Below, one piece after another: positions 1 through 11,942 of a stretch of 64,000 nt of DNA. The DNA is from Diospyros lotus. Taxonomy: Eukaryota; Streptophyta; Magnoliopsida; Ericales; Ebenaceae. Where the stretch lies: the NCBI RefSeq assembly GCF_014633365.1, contig NC_068346.1, positions 14,653,030 to 14,717,029 of the forward strand, read 5' to 3'. Under the pieces are notes generated by a model. The model worked only from the letters and a program-made list of their open reading frames with translations, did not search any database and had not been told where the DNA came from. The translations under genes and the position numbers were made by a program. Within the stretch, counting starts at the first letter, position 1. Each line of letters starts with the position of its first letter.

Positions 1-407
1 CTTATCCTTGATATATACTACCCTTCTCTAGACTCTTGGGGTATTACATTCCCCCCCCTTAAGCACATGACGTCCTCATCATGCGACCTTACAACTAGTC
101 CCAACTCTCCCCCTTCCAATGTCCCCGATCCAGTACCCCCAACCTTTAGCTAGTACACGGCCTAGGTTGCTCTAATACCACCTGTAACATCACGCATTGA
201 GCGATAGGAGGGACTAGAACAACTTACCCTGATGGGCCTACGCGAACTTTCTAGGGGTCACCCATCCTTAAGCTTTCCTAACTAAAGCAAACTTAACCCA
301 GGAGTTCTTTGCCTACATTCAACCCAAAAAGTATATAGCTGGTGTTGTTTCATTCCTTACTTATCCTCGATATATACTACCCTTCTCAGGGCTCTTGGGG
401 TATTACA
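1..407 (-). mobile_element. Cassandra TRIM, minus strand, partial
   Basis: A terminal-repeat retrotransposon in miniature with no protein. A complete 225-bp LTR lies at 183-407. It runs, on the minus strand, from TGTAATACCCC (ending at 407) to ATGTTACA (at 183). The start of the second LTR copy is at 1-48 and is cut by the window edge. Next to the inner LTR, at about 170-182, is a degenerate initiator-tRNA-Met primer site (minus strand TGGTATTAGAG). A purine tract (plus-strand TTCCCCCCCCTT) lies at 49-60. The LTR holds a decayed 5S rRNA-like segment at about 239-313. The internal part is about 134 bp, shorter than the 187 bp of the array at 54-55 kb, so it has lost sequence. It abuts the Copia-type LTR that begins at 408. 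Confidence 0.85.
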
Positions 408-1293
408 AATATAGTTTTGATGATAATGTTGATGATAAAATATTAATGCAAAATTTTAATTATTTATGTATCAAATAATAAAGTGAGCTCTTATGCATGA
501 TTCAAGTGCATCCATAACTATGCCAATAGGAGATTAATGAGTATTCGAGTGAATGAACTGAGAAAGATTGTTTTAACTATTTTTCAAACCACTACTAGAG
601 TTAACTTGTGAGAGATATCGAGTATAACAAGTTTGGGCTTGCTTAAATCAAGTATTTAAACAAGCTTGGTAAAGCTTAAATCGAGTATTAGCTTGTTAAT
701 CTCAAATGGCTATATAAATCATTTAATTAAATGTTCCAAAATATTTTGAGTATTTGAATAATCAATCTAGTTAATCTTATTGACCAATCGATTGGAGACA
801 AATGCTAAAATAACTTAGTCTCTTATTCATTAATCTAGTTAATCTTAGTCTCTGTGCTTGCATCATCAATTAGGTAAATCACTTAACAAATTGAGTAAAA
901 AAAATATGCTAAAATATCAAGCCTTAGTGCTTATATCCTAAATCGATTTAAGATTTTATCAAATTGAGAGATAGATTAGTTGTAGAATTTCAAGTCTTTA
1001 CATTAAGTTAGCAATCGAGTAGACTATGTTCTAGTCGAATACTTAAAACAGAATAGAGAGCAAATTTTTGCATCTCTTTATTTAATCAATTGTTAGGAAT
1101 GAACTACTCGAGTGATAACATGACAAATCTAATACCAAGAATTGCTCAATTGAGTGTTCATTCTAAAGCCTATCTAAAAATCAATTGAATGCAATCGAGT
1201 GTTCAAGTAGTGTTGTTCAACCAATCGAGTATGTAGAATAATGTAGTTGAGTGAATTAGCATGGATAGAGAATGGTTCTTTGTAGTTTAGAGT

Positions 1294-4200
1294 CACTACA
1301 AGAAACAAGCTTTGTGGTGGAGGCCAAGGTCGTCACTAAAAGCCTAAAAAGCCGTCACTAAAAGTATTAGTAACGACCAGACAGACCATCACAAGTCGTC
1401 ACTAATGTCCTCGTCACTAATGTAATTAGTGACGATAAAGCTGGCCGTCACTAAAGTTAACCCTTAGTGACAGCCATATGTGACCGTCACTAAAGTTAAC
1501 CCATCAGTGACCGCCATACGTGGCCGTTAATATATGTTGACCGTCACTAAAGTTAACCCATTAGTGACACGATGTCGGCCGTCACTAAAATTAACCCATT
1601 AGTGATGATAATGTCGGCCGTCACTAAAAGTGATTTACCCATTAGTGAAGTGACGACGATGTTGGCTGTCACTAAAGTTAACCCATTAGTGACGATAGAA
1701 ATATAGGATTGGCGGGAGCATCGCCCGCTTGATAGAAATACATCGGATTTTTTTTTTTAGTTAAAACATTTAATTGTTAAATAAAAATAAAATAACTTAT
1801 AAAATTAATATTAATAATAGTTTGATTGATAAAAATAAAATAATTATGATTATAATAACTGATAAAATAATTTAAATTATAATAATTATTAAATAATTTA
1901 ACTAATAATATATGATAATAATCTAAATTATAATAATAAAATAATTTAAATTATTGCATCAAATTAATATTTATTTAAAAATATAATTATATTATAAATC
2001 TAATAATTATAATAAATTAGTTTAATATATTAGATTCTTTTTAATGTGTTCGTAATTTTTTAATACATTGTATTATCAATAAATAATTAATGTTAAATTA
2101 TATTGGTTTAATAATTATATTCGTGCATTTATAAAAAAAAATATAATCAACTTAGAGATTACTTATATAAATGTTAGTTAAATCTTAATAATTTTTTTCT
2201 ATTATCTAACTGTTAGAATTTAAATATTTAGTTAATAATGACGGAAAAGTGGTATAACTATTTCTTAGAAGTATGGTTAATTTTTTTTATTCAAATTATT
2301 ATAACTATTTCACATTAAAATAAGTTATATTAATTTATCTAATATTTCATTTATTTATGTTTTCAGGTTCTTGCAATGCATAAATAACATAAGAAGAAAT
2401 AGCTCGAAATTAAATTTAATGTTGCTTTCATTACATGTATTCACATTAAAAATAGTTAGAGATTTTTTATAGTGTGGTTGATATTAGTTTTATTTTATGT
2501 GATTAATTGAAAGTTTTAAAGTTATATATTGTGTGCTTTATATTTTATTTAGATTGTATAGGTTGGTATAGGTTTAGAAAAAAATATTATTCCCAAAAAA
2601 AGGATTTTTTCTACTACAAAATTAAATTTAGTGATATCATACATAGTGGTTTATTAGTTGTTTATAGAATTAACTACAAAAATATAATTATGGATTACAA
2701 AAATTTTGGTAAAGAAAATCAATTTACATCAAAATTAATATGATTAGCAATGATTTGATGTAGTAAAAAATAAGGTTGAGTTCTATTTGCAAATAATTTT
2801 TAATTTTGAGTTTTGAATTTATTTTTAATTTTCTGTTTTGAGATATTGTTTTCAAAAAATTGAAAATACGTTCTCTTTATTATTCTGAAAAACTGTTTGT
2901 CTTAATAGAAAGTTAGAAAATACATTCTCTTCGAAATTTTCAGAATAATTTTATAATGATATTTTATTTAATAAATTTGATTATTCAATAAATTATAAGT
3001 ATTTAACGTTAATATAATATTAAAAATATATACATTTTAAAGTTAGTGAATTTTGTAATATTTTTTCCCATTATAATAATAAAATACGAATAAATATTAA
3101 AAAAGAAACTTGTTTTATGTGTTTTGAGTTTAGAGTTTGTTTTGGATGAAAACACTCAAAACAACTTTTTGTTGTTTTGGATTTTCTTTACAATTTTTTT
3201 TTTATTTTTGAAAATGCGTTTTTAAAAAAAGTAAAGAAAACACATTTTCATTATTTGAGAAAGTTAAAAACTAAAAAAGCTTAAAAATAACAAAGAGAAT
3301 GCAGCGTATTATCTACAATTTCATACAGAAAATCAAACTTTTTGCAGTGACTACAAATTTTGATTAATTTTTTTATTGTATTACAAGAATTGTTGTGACT
3401 AGATAAATAAAAGTACTCAAAATATCCAGTTATTTGAATGAAAAAGTGATTAATTATCTAGAGTTAAAAAATATGTAAATTTACAATTTAATTTGTTTGA
3501 AGACATTAGTATATCTATATTTTTTTTTTAATTCAAAAACTACGCCATCGCGATTTAAGTGGATTCATTTTATTAGTTTAAAATTACATAATTAAGTGTA
3601 TTAAGACTAAATCATGTTAAATTTATATATTTTATATTTTTAATGTGTAACTCTTTTTTATGATTCTTTTTTAATCCTTAAAATTATACATTTAATGATA
3701 ATTTTCATATATCACATTTAGTGACGGCCAACTGTGGCTGTCACTAATAACCTCTATTTGTGACCACCATCCCCTGGCTCTCACTAGAGGTGTATATTCA
3801 CTGACAACCAATATTGACCGCTACTATTCCTAACCCATTTGTGACCGAGCATTCCTGACCCTCACTAAAGGTTGCACGTTCACCCCCATTTGTGACTATT
3901 GTTGCTTGGCCCTCGCTAAAGGTCCAATATTTAGTGACAGCCATGTGTAGTGGTCACTACTATGCCCCCATCTATGATCGAGGTTACCCGACCCTCACTA
4001 AAGGTGGTACATTCAGTGACGACCAGGTTTGGTAGTCATTATTGGGCCTCCATCTATGACTAATGTTTCCCGACCCTCACTGAAGGTGGAACATTCAGTG
4101 ATGGTCACGTGTGGCCGTCACTATTGTGCCTCCATCTGTGACCGAGGTTTCCCGACCCTCACTGAAGGTGGAACATTTAGCGACGGTCACGTGTGGCCGT

Positions 4201-4483
4201 CACTATTGTGCCTCCATCTGTGATCGAGATTTCCCGACCCTCACTGAAGGTGGAACATTCAGTGACGGTCATGTGTGGCCGTCACTATTGTGCCTCCATC
4301 TGGGACCGAGGTTTCCCGACCCTTACTGGAGGTGGCATATTCACTAATGGTCACGTGTGGCCTTCACTATTAGGAACCATCTGTGACGGATACTATCTGA
4401 CCGTCACTAAAGATTGGAATTAGTGATGACTTTTAACTGGTCATCATTAAAGGTGGTCACTAAAAGTCAAATTTCTTGTAGTG
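1294..4483. mobile_element. CACTA element C1, non-autonomous
   Basis: A 3190-bp DNA transposon. It begins CACTACAAGAAA and ends TTTCTTGTAGTG, which are matching terminal inverted repeats of the CACTA type. It is flanked by the 3-bp target duplication AGT (1291-1293 and 4484-4486). Removing the element and one AGT rejoins the Copia-type LTR smoothly. Subterminal regions (about 1330-1700 and 3715-4470) are packed with both orientations of a GTGACGGCC / GGCCGTCACTAA motif, where the family's DNA-binding protein is expected to bind. The middle (1740-3700) is AT-rich with no coding potential. No transposase is seen, so mobility would depend on proteins supplied elsewhere. Confidence 0.92.
3908..4400. 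repeat. 82-bp tandem repeat inside C1
   Basis: Six units with an 82-bp spacing, anchored on CCGACCCTCACTGAAGG-like segments near 3908, 3990, 4072, 4154, 4236 and 4318. The three central units are nearly identical and the outer ones have diverged. Less regular related copies extend left to about 3720. The overlapping short plus-strand reading frames here are by-products of the repeat (82 is not a multiple of 3, so each unit shifts frame). They are not genes. Confidence 0.9.
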
Positions 4484-5835
4484 AGTGTAGTCGACTAAGT
4501 ATTCATCCAATCGAGTGAAGCTTATACAAAATCGCTTGGCTATTATGACAACTCAAGTATGTGCTAAAATCAATTGATTATCCCTATTTTTCACTCAAAT
4601 ATTTATGTGACGAATTTGAAAAATATTGCCGTTAATTAGCCTTTACATAAAAAATTCAGAAATGATAGTTTTGACTGTTTGAGCCTTAATTCTTTATTTT
4701 ATGTGGTCGAATTGCTGTCTCTTTATGTATAAAGAAAAATATGCTTACATCTTGAGTATATGCATATTTTATATAACTAATTTGATTGTTACCAGTTAAA
4801 TCAAAAAGCTGTTGAGTATGTATAGATAATAGGTGTTTAATTCAAACCTCAAAGCTTCTATAAAAGGCTACGAGCTACATGAGATCAAACTGTTGCTTCC
4901 TAGCCATCCTAAGATTAATTTGAGCCAAAATTCATGCTGAAGTCCAGCCATGATGAGCTTATTTAGGCCAATCTATATTCCTTGAGTGACTCCTGTTTTA
5001 TGATTATTTTTCTTCACCTCAAGCCTTCATCTGGTTAAGCTTTAAGAAAGATCATTTGAACCAAAATCTATCAAGAGAGTCGAGTGATTTGATTTCACAT
5101 TATTTTCACTTCTCTTGTACATACCCTCATGAGCTTTGCTTATTATCATTTGAAGGTTATCTTGTTGTGAGCTTTCATTTCTATATCTACTTACAAGTGA
5201 TTGTGAAGGTTATACCTTATCCCGTAAAAGGTATGTATGGTTTCCACTTTGTCCTTAAAAGTAAAGGTTATTACTGAACTTGTAAAAGTAGAGATTCCAA
5301 CTTAGTCTTGAAAAACTGAGGTTCCAACTTATCCTTGAAAAATCGAGCTTCTAGTTTAGCCTATAAAAATTGAGGTTTCAGTTGAGCCTTGAAAACATGG
5401 GTTGTAGTTGATCCCTTAAATGCTAATCCATTTAGTGGATGTGTTTAAAATCCTTAGTAAGGAGTTAAGGTGGTAGAGTAGGTTTGTTGGTCGAACCACT
5501 ATAAATGTGTGTCTTGTGATTGCTTCTTATGTTTTATAGATTTTGATTTATGCTTGCCATGCTCTATTCATAAAAAACTCAAACTTGATATTTTGAATTC
5601 AAAAACAATTGTTTCAGTTTTCATATTCTTAGCACAAATGTTTTCTCATAAAATTTGAAAGCTAAAATCTTAAACATTGATTTTTAAACATCATTTTTCA
5701 TTGCATCTGTCTCTATCTTAGAAATGAAATAATATCCTTGAAACAGTTTTGGCACATAAATTTTAAAATAGAAAAAGTTATAATATATCCAATTCATCCC
5801 CCTCTTTAGTGGAGATTCCTACATGTTCTTTCACT

Positions 5836-7120
5836 TAATAACCTTTCCCCTCATATCTGCTAGGAATGCTCATATATTGGCTTCTTTTTCTTAGAATTAT
5901 ACTTTTTCTTTATTGTTATTACTTGACTAACACCTTTTTTGTTTCTTGTGAAGATAGATCACACGTTGGAAGAATCCTAGCTTTTTGGAGGTGGTGTGAC
6001 TAGTGAAAAGTCCGAGAAAGCTTAGTGTAAGAAGTGTCAACATGAAGAGATCGAGACAACCCCTTTGAGAAAAACATTTGTTGTAGGGCCTACTCGTCAA
6101 CTAGCTTCGTACCTTTTCTACTCTAACGTGTCCACATCAACCAACCCCAGCTATAAGTGAAGGATATTCAACCCCCTTTTGTAGCTAGCCATGACCATTT
6201 TTAGGGTCCCATGTTTTTTCCCCAAGTGCTTGCTTAAGAAGAAGGATTATAGCTTTAGGAACAAGGATGTGGCCAAACAACTATTCGCTAATGGGGTTGA
6301 GTTGACTTCTAACTGCCCTAACAACCTAGGCTTCAAGGGGATTAGTAGAATAAGTTTCCTTTATATTTTGGTTTATCTTCTGCAAGTTGTAACCTTTTCT
6401 AATCGGTGAAAGTTCTAGCTAGGTGAATTCAAAAAGATCATCAACAGTTGGATATGGTAGCCCCCCCCTATGCTAGTCCCCTCTCCATCTATTCTGGCTT
6501 ATTCCTCTTAGCTAAAAGGACCTCTCCCTTTTTAGAATGGGGAGGATCCTAGGCAGCTTCTGGTTGTGTCTCTTATTAGGCCTCTTGTACCCGTTGTGTA
6601 TCTTCCTCTAGCTTGCCCAGCATTACTCTGCGAAATCGACTTATCTCTATGCATAAAAACAATAAATTGTCAATAAATAGTTAGAAAAATAGAGACAATC
6701 AAAAAGATAAGGGGTAGGGTGAGCACCTTCAAGGTCTGTATCCCCTTTGCACCCTTCCTCCTCGTCTTCTCCTCTCGCATCCTCATCCCCCATCACATCT
6801 ACCTCCTCATCTTCAAATTCTTCTCTTTTACTACCTTTCGACAAGGAGTATGAAAAGGACGTAACCCCCATGGACTCAATTGGTCTCAATGGACTAGCAT
6901 CATTATCCCCGTCAACAACCATCCACCTAGCCTCTAAGAAACACTTGTCGACTGCTAAATCAAGCAAGGCTACTAAACCCCCTTGGGCTAGATTATTAGT
7001 CTCATCCTGGTGCTCCTTCACCAGTGAATTCATGTTCAACCACTCGCGTTTTTCATTCCTTATTTCCTTAGTATGCCAACATCATGACTGAAGGGAAACA
7101 ACCAACTATTGAAGTATCAA
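5836..7120. other. Unassigned sequence, no supported gene
   Basis: About 1.3 kb between two LTR regions. Short reading frames exist on both strands (for example 6191-6409 plus, and an acidic low-complexity frame 6647-7039 minus). None shows a recognisable domain, and the overlapping Ser/Glu-rich pair at 6.65-7.09 kb are mirror readings of the same composition bias. It could be the decayed interior of a retroelement, but I find no motif that shows this. Confidence 0.4.
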
Positions 7121-9307
7121 TGTAGGGGTTTAACGGATTTTCAAAAACATTTTTCGAAAAAGCATATAAGGCAGTGAAAATAAACATAAAAAATGTCGTG
7201 CAAGACCCGTTTCCAATGACCATATGCAATACAAGACTAAACCATTCTATAGGGGTTTAGTAAATACACCTCACAATACTTAAAAGGTCGATGCAGAGGC
7301 TGGAATCCTTACTGGATAGAAACGCCTTGCTCCCAAATAACTCCTGAACAGATTTTTGATTAGACTAACCTGACTCACGAAAACAAGGGAAGTCTAGTCA
7401 GTCCATGCTCCGATGAATGGTTGAATCCCTCAACTCACTCTATGAGCTAGCCAGAGAGAGAGAAAGATTGGGCTAAAAATAGGTTCAAAGAATAATCTCC
7501 AAACCAATATAAACTATCTATATGGTTGGGTTACTACTATAGTAATGGAGAAATCAAAGAGGGGAACAATGGATGAAGGGGCAAAGGCTATGGAATCAAG
7601 GTGAGAAGAATGAGCAAAATCCAGGAGAGAGGTTGCAATGATTTGCAAGACTTAAGGTCTTTTGTTCTTCTTCTCTTTTGCGTTATATATGAAATACATA
7701 AACTCTAGATACCCAAAATGCACCCAATCGAACAAAATCGATTAGGAGAGAGAGAATGGACCAAGGGGTGACAAGGACTCATGTCGTTGCCCCTCTCGTC
7801 CTCCCGCGCCAAGTGCCCCCAAAACTACTGCATATATAACAAAATGATCGAGCAATTTGCGACCCTTTGTAACAAGAACGGTAGATAGTTCCACTATTGA
7901 CCATTCTATTTGTATAGTCGACAGAATTGATCGACAGCCTTTAAATGTTGTCGACCGTTTTTCTTCTATTTGACTAAGTTTCCATAAATTACATCTAGGC
8001 CCGCCATTAACACTTAATGACCATTTCACCATCCCATGATGAAACCGAGGCCCCCGTTAACTCTTAACAGCATGCCTGTCAACTCTTAACATTTGCTCCT
8101 TATTAATTTGATCATTGAACCCGATTCATTAACTCTTAAAGGTAACGTCATTAACTCTTAATGATGATTTCAGCTTTAATCGCTTAACTAACCACCACTC
8201 CCGGATATTCATGTGAGCTTCTAGGTTCACTACTAAGAAGCAATCAGGACGTGCCAAACTCTTTGACGTTGACTAAACATTTTGGTCTATAAGGTTCTCT
8301 TCATCTCCCTAATGTACCCCGAAAGACCCTGAGTGACAACTAGCATTATGTTAGGACGATCCTACTAGTAATGAAGTCTTACTTCAGAATAAAACCTATT
8401 TGGGCTTTCGATTCCCGTGTGCTATAATCCCTCCATCGATTATCATCTCGATCGAGTGAGAGTCATGGACTGATTAAAATCATTAACTCGATGACTATGT
8501 CAAAATCAGTGTGGTGAGATTGAGATGACAAATCAAAACTCCTTCCAACATTAGAACACTTTCGAACCAAGTGTATCCTGGCCAGGGGTTTCTTTAATTA
8601 AGACCACCACTGATCGCATAGGATGTTCACCTCACATTAGAGGTCCATGGATCCCATTAGCAATCACCTGCCTCCATACATCACTGCACAATACATCACT
8701 GCACAGGGACCACACAATGCATCTCCCACCAGGTAACCAGGTAGTTCTTAGTAACAACATATCCCTGGCACCGACATACAAGATAATTGTGTTATCTCCA
8801 GTCTAAGGACCAATAACACAATTGAAGCCTATGAAAAATCATAGATCTTCTCAACCATGTGATTTATAACGTGCGTCACATTCAGTAGATGTCCCACTAG
8901 CATCTACCCACATATATATTATATCCATGTCATGTATTATGGTATGGGACTCACCATCCTTTATCATTAGCACTTCATACTAATCAAAGGTAGTATCCCA
9001 TGTGTTAGTCCATACTCGACAAATCATAGTTCCCTTTTAAGAAGTCTAAGAACTGTGAATTATCATTAAGATATCCTTAATACAAATGTCCTTAGTGATA
9101 TGTTCTTAACACTTAAGAGTAAAACCTTTAACAAGAAATATAGGGACTCATTTATATATAATGATTGGAGAGCTATGAAAGAAGATATGACCTCAAAATA
9201 TGAAAACACATTTTGTTATATTAATGTGCAAGAATTGCATCATTAGTCCCATTATTACAATTTGTTAGATGCCATCTAAATCTAGCATTAGGTCACCAAC
9301 ACTAACA
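7121..9307 (-). mobile_element. 3' LTR of a minus-strand Copia element (borders tentative)
   Basis: This lies just downstream, on the minus strand, of RT/RNase H coding sequence. On the minus strand it begins TGTTAGTGTTGG at 9307. A degenerate polypurine tract (AAGTAGTAGAT) precedes it, resembling the GTGGGAGAT-type tract of many plant Copia elements. The proposed other end, CCCCTACA at 7121, completes a TG...CA pair but has no second LTR to confirm it. Inside, at 8000-8165, are about six scattered copies of ATTAACTCTTAA. No coding region is seen. It shares nothing obvious with the LTR at the gag end of the same structure. Confidence 0.5.
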
Positions 9308-9389
9308 ATCTACTACTTGCATTAATGTTAATTTACAAGCTATAGGTCCTCATTACATTATTGGCTGGTATCTAATACCCATCTTCTCA

Positions 9390-10278
9390 AGATGATGATC
9401 AAGATGCTATGTGGTAGTACTTTGGTCAGTGGGTCCATAACATTCTCTAATGATGCAATCTTCTACAGCTGCACGTCTCCACGTGTTATGATCTCTAGGA
9501 TCAAATGGAAGCGTCACTCGATGTGTTTGGACTTCTGGTGAGACTTGGGCTCCTTTGCTTGTGCAATGGCTCCATTGTTGTCGCAATATAAGGATATCAT
9601 CAACTCAATGGACGGGAGCACTTCAAGTTCAACAATAAACTTCCTCATCCATACAGCCTCCTTTGCAGTATTGCATGCCGCAACATATTTGGCTTCCATA
9701 GTGGAGTCCACAGTTATTTCTAGTTTGGAACTCTTCCAACTAAATATCCCTCCATTATAGACAAATACAAATCCGGATGTAAACTTTCTATCATCCATAT
9801 TAGATTGAAAATCTGGATCAGTGAACCCTTCAACACGGAGATCATGCTCTCCATATACCAATAACAAATCCTTAGTCATTCTCAAGTACTTAAGGATACT
9901 CTTTACTATTGTCCAGTGTTCCAAACCTGGATTAGACTGATATCTGCTAGTGACGCTCACAGCATACGCGATATCTGGTCTAGTACATAGTATGGCATAT
10001 AAGAGACTCCCTATAGCCGAGGCATAAGGGATATTTTCCATGTTTTCTCTCTCTTTAGGTGTCTTGGGAGACATCCTTTTAGAGAGATGAATTCCATACT
10101 TGAAATCCATAAAACCTTTCTTGGAATTTTCCATGATAAACTTCTTTAGCATATTTTCTATGTATAGACTCTGGGAGAGACCTATTAATCTCCTCAATCT
10201 ATCTCTATGGACGCAAATTCACAAGATATAGGTCACTTCTCCTAGATCCTTCATAGAGAATTTATTGGACAACCACAA
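9390..10278 (-). pseudogene. Copia reverse transcriptase C-terminus and RNase H, truncated
   Basis: The minus strand encodes the end of a Copia pol polyprotein. It starts abruptly in the late RT domain (LWLSNKFSMKDLGEVTYIL) and passes through RIGLSQS-type and TRPDIAYAVS motifs. It then enters RNase H: a GFTDPDF segment, SGFVFVYNGGIFSWKSSK, an STMEAKYVA stretch, a YCDNNGAI stretch and KHIE near 9514. Stops interrupt the frame near 10217, 9512 and about 9465, and readable sequence continues to about 9390 (NVMDPLTK). Protease, integrase and the catalytic YVDD part of RT are missing, so it cannot support transposition. It joins directly to gag at about 10278 and looks like a deletion or recombination product. 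Confidence 0.8.
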
Positions 10279-11900
10279 TTTAATTGACATCATCTTGGGT
10301 CCATTCCTGTCAAAAGATACTACATCCTTAGGAACCCAAACTTGTTTAAACTTTTAGGGATTATTTCTTATGAAACATTTGTTGATTGAATGACCATTCC
10401 TACCACAATAATGACATGTAATGCCTCTCTTTGAGAAGTTTGGTTTGTGAGTTAGATTTCTGTGAATGAACTTTTGATTTGAGGCCTTTATAAAGCCTGT
10501 TTTACTAGAACTTGCATGGAATGGATCAAATCCAATTCCTTGCTTATCACCAAAATTTCTTTGAGCTCTAAGAATCATTTCCAATTTATTCTTTCCCTCA
10601 ACTAGTTTCTCAAGAGACTCTTTCATGTCTTTATTTTCTTTTATAAGATCTTTTTTTTTACTAGACAAAATATTTCTTTCATTTTCAAAAGTTTCTTTTT
10701 CAGATTTCAAGTTTTTAATTTCACTTTCCAATGAGCTTATTTTCTTTCTCAAATCAACATTTTTCATATTCATGTGCTCACATTCACCTAGTAATTCATT
10801 AAATGCATCACGAAGTTCTTCAAACGTAAATTCTGAAATTGAATTTGAAGGTTGAGAAGTTACCTCATATTCGAACTTTGTCATAAAGCAAACATTAGCC
10901 ACCTCTTCATCTTGAGATTCATTGCTTGAGGATAATTCTCCCTCATTCCATATGGCTAAGGCCTTTTTCTTTACTTTCTTTTCCTTGCGATCCTTCTTTT
11001 TCAATTGAGGACATTCATTCCTCATATGACCTGGCTTTTTACATTCAAAACATCGAATCTCATTAGAAGTATTAGCTCTTTTTTATCTTTGTCCTTTTTG
11101 AAATTTCTTCTTTGATTGAATCTACCATTTTTCATGAATCTTCTACATTTTCTAGCTAATAAGGAAAATTCATCATCCTCACTATCTTGTGAATCTTTTT
11201 CTTCATTATTAACTTTGAATGCCACATTTTTATCTTTCTTTAATTCAACTACATCATTTCTTTTCATCATAATTTCATGGGTCATTAATGGGCCTAATAA
11301 ATTATCAAACTCAAGTTTATCTAGGTCTTTAGCCTCTGTTATGGCTATGACTTTTGGATCCCATGACATAGGTAGACTTCTTAAAATCTTTCTAACCTTT
11401 TCTCCATTAGTATACGTTTTTCCTAGAGCTTCTAAAGTAGAAACAATATCACTAAATCTAGTATACATATCTTTTATAGATTCATTTTCCTTCATTGAAA
11501 ATAACTCATATTCATGGACAAAAAGATTAATTTTGGTTTCTTTTACCTAATTTGTGGCTTCATGTGTTACCTTAATCTTGTCCCATATCTCTTTTGTTGT
11601 TTTGCATATGGAGATGCAATTGAACTCTTCATGAGACAATGCCCATATCAGTGTGTTCATCACCTTAGCATTGATCTCCATATCTCTCCTTTCCTCAATT
11701 GTCCATGTTAACCAATTTGATTTCCTTTTTGACTGCTTGCATTAGGCTTAATCCAGCATAAGATAAATTTGCATTATAGTTTTCCAATAGTTATAGTTAG
11801 TGTCATCAAAAAAATGGAGGACGAGAGGTGCTTTGACCCTCGGTTTGTGAAGTAGATGCAAAGTGTACCATTTTGACAAGATCTTTATCCCTAGGTGGTT
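10279..11900 (-). pseudogene. Copia gag with two zinc knuckles, frameshifted
   Basis: This is the nucleocapsid/capsid protein that would package element RNA into virus-like particles in the cytoplasm. The N-terminal part (about 11840-11500) has a PLVLHFFDDTNYNYWK start typical of plant Copia gag and is broken by stops. At 11495-11022 a UBN2-like gag domain is readable (SLPMSWDPKVIAI). A frameshift near an A-run at about 11087 separates it from the first CCHC knuckle (CFECKKPGHMRNEC). A Lys/Glu-rich probable coiled coil follows at about 10840-10570, then a second knuckle (CHYCGRNGHSINKC) near 10410-10370. A linker reading KQVWVPKDVV then runs straight into late RT sequence. The upstream LTR and primer site at 11929-13304 belong to this gag end. 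Confidence 0.82.
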
Positions 11901-11928
11901 AACCCTTTGAAAAACAGTGCGAACCAAT

Positions 11929-11942
11929 GCTCTAATACCAAT
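11929..11942 (-). other. Primer binding site (initiator tRNA-Met type)
   Basis: Directly inside the LTR end at 11943 the minus strand reads ATTGGTATTAGAGC. This is the initiator-tRNA-Met primer site with one C-to-T change against the canonical TGGTATCAGAGC. It sets the LTR boundary and the element's orientation. Confidence 0.85.

Larger units (their letters stand above)
408..5835 (+). mobile_element. Copia-type LTR, solo or truncated, split by CACTA C1
   Basis: The sequence at 408-1293 and 4484-5835 reads as one long LTR with a 3.2-kb insertion. Its last part matches, in opposite orientation, the LTRs at 11943-13304 and 17305-18702. It shares the block ending in CCACTATAAAT (TATA box 5500-5506), the preceding AATCCTTAGTAAGGAG stretch, and a final CCAATTCAYCCCCCTCTT-like stretch. 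Its start resembles the U3 start of those LTRs (TAGTTTTGATGATAATG). Recurrent CAATCGAGT motifs fill the middle. No primer site or gag follows 5835, so this is a solo or truncated LTR. The left end is lost where Cassandra abuts. The right border is approximate. Confidence 0.6.

Noticed and set aside
4029..4423. Three overlapping similar proteins
   Set aside because: They are the same 82-bp repeat read in successive frames inside a non-coding CACTA region.
6647..7091. Acidic protein gene at 6.65-7.09 kb
   Set aside because: Low-complexity mirror frames on both strands without motif or homologous neighbour.
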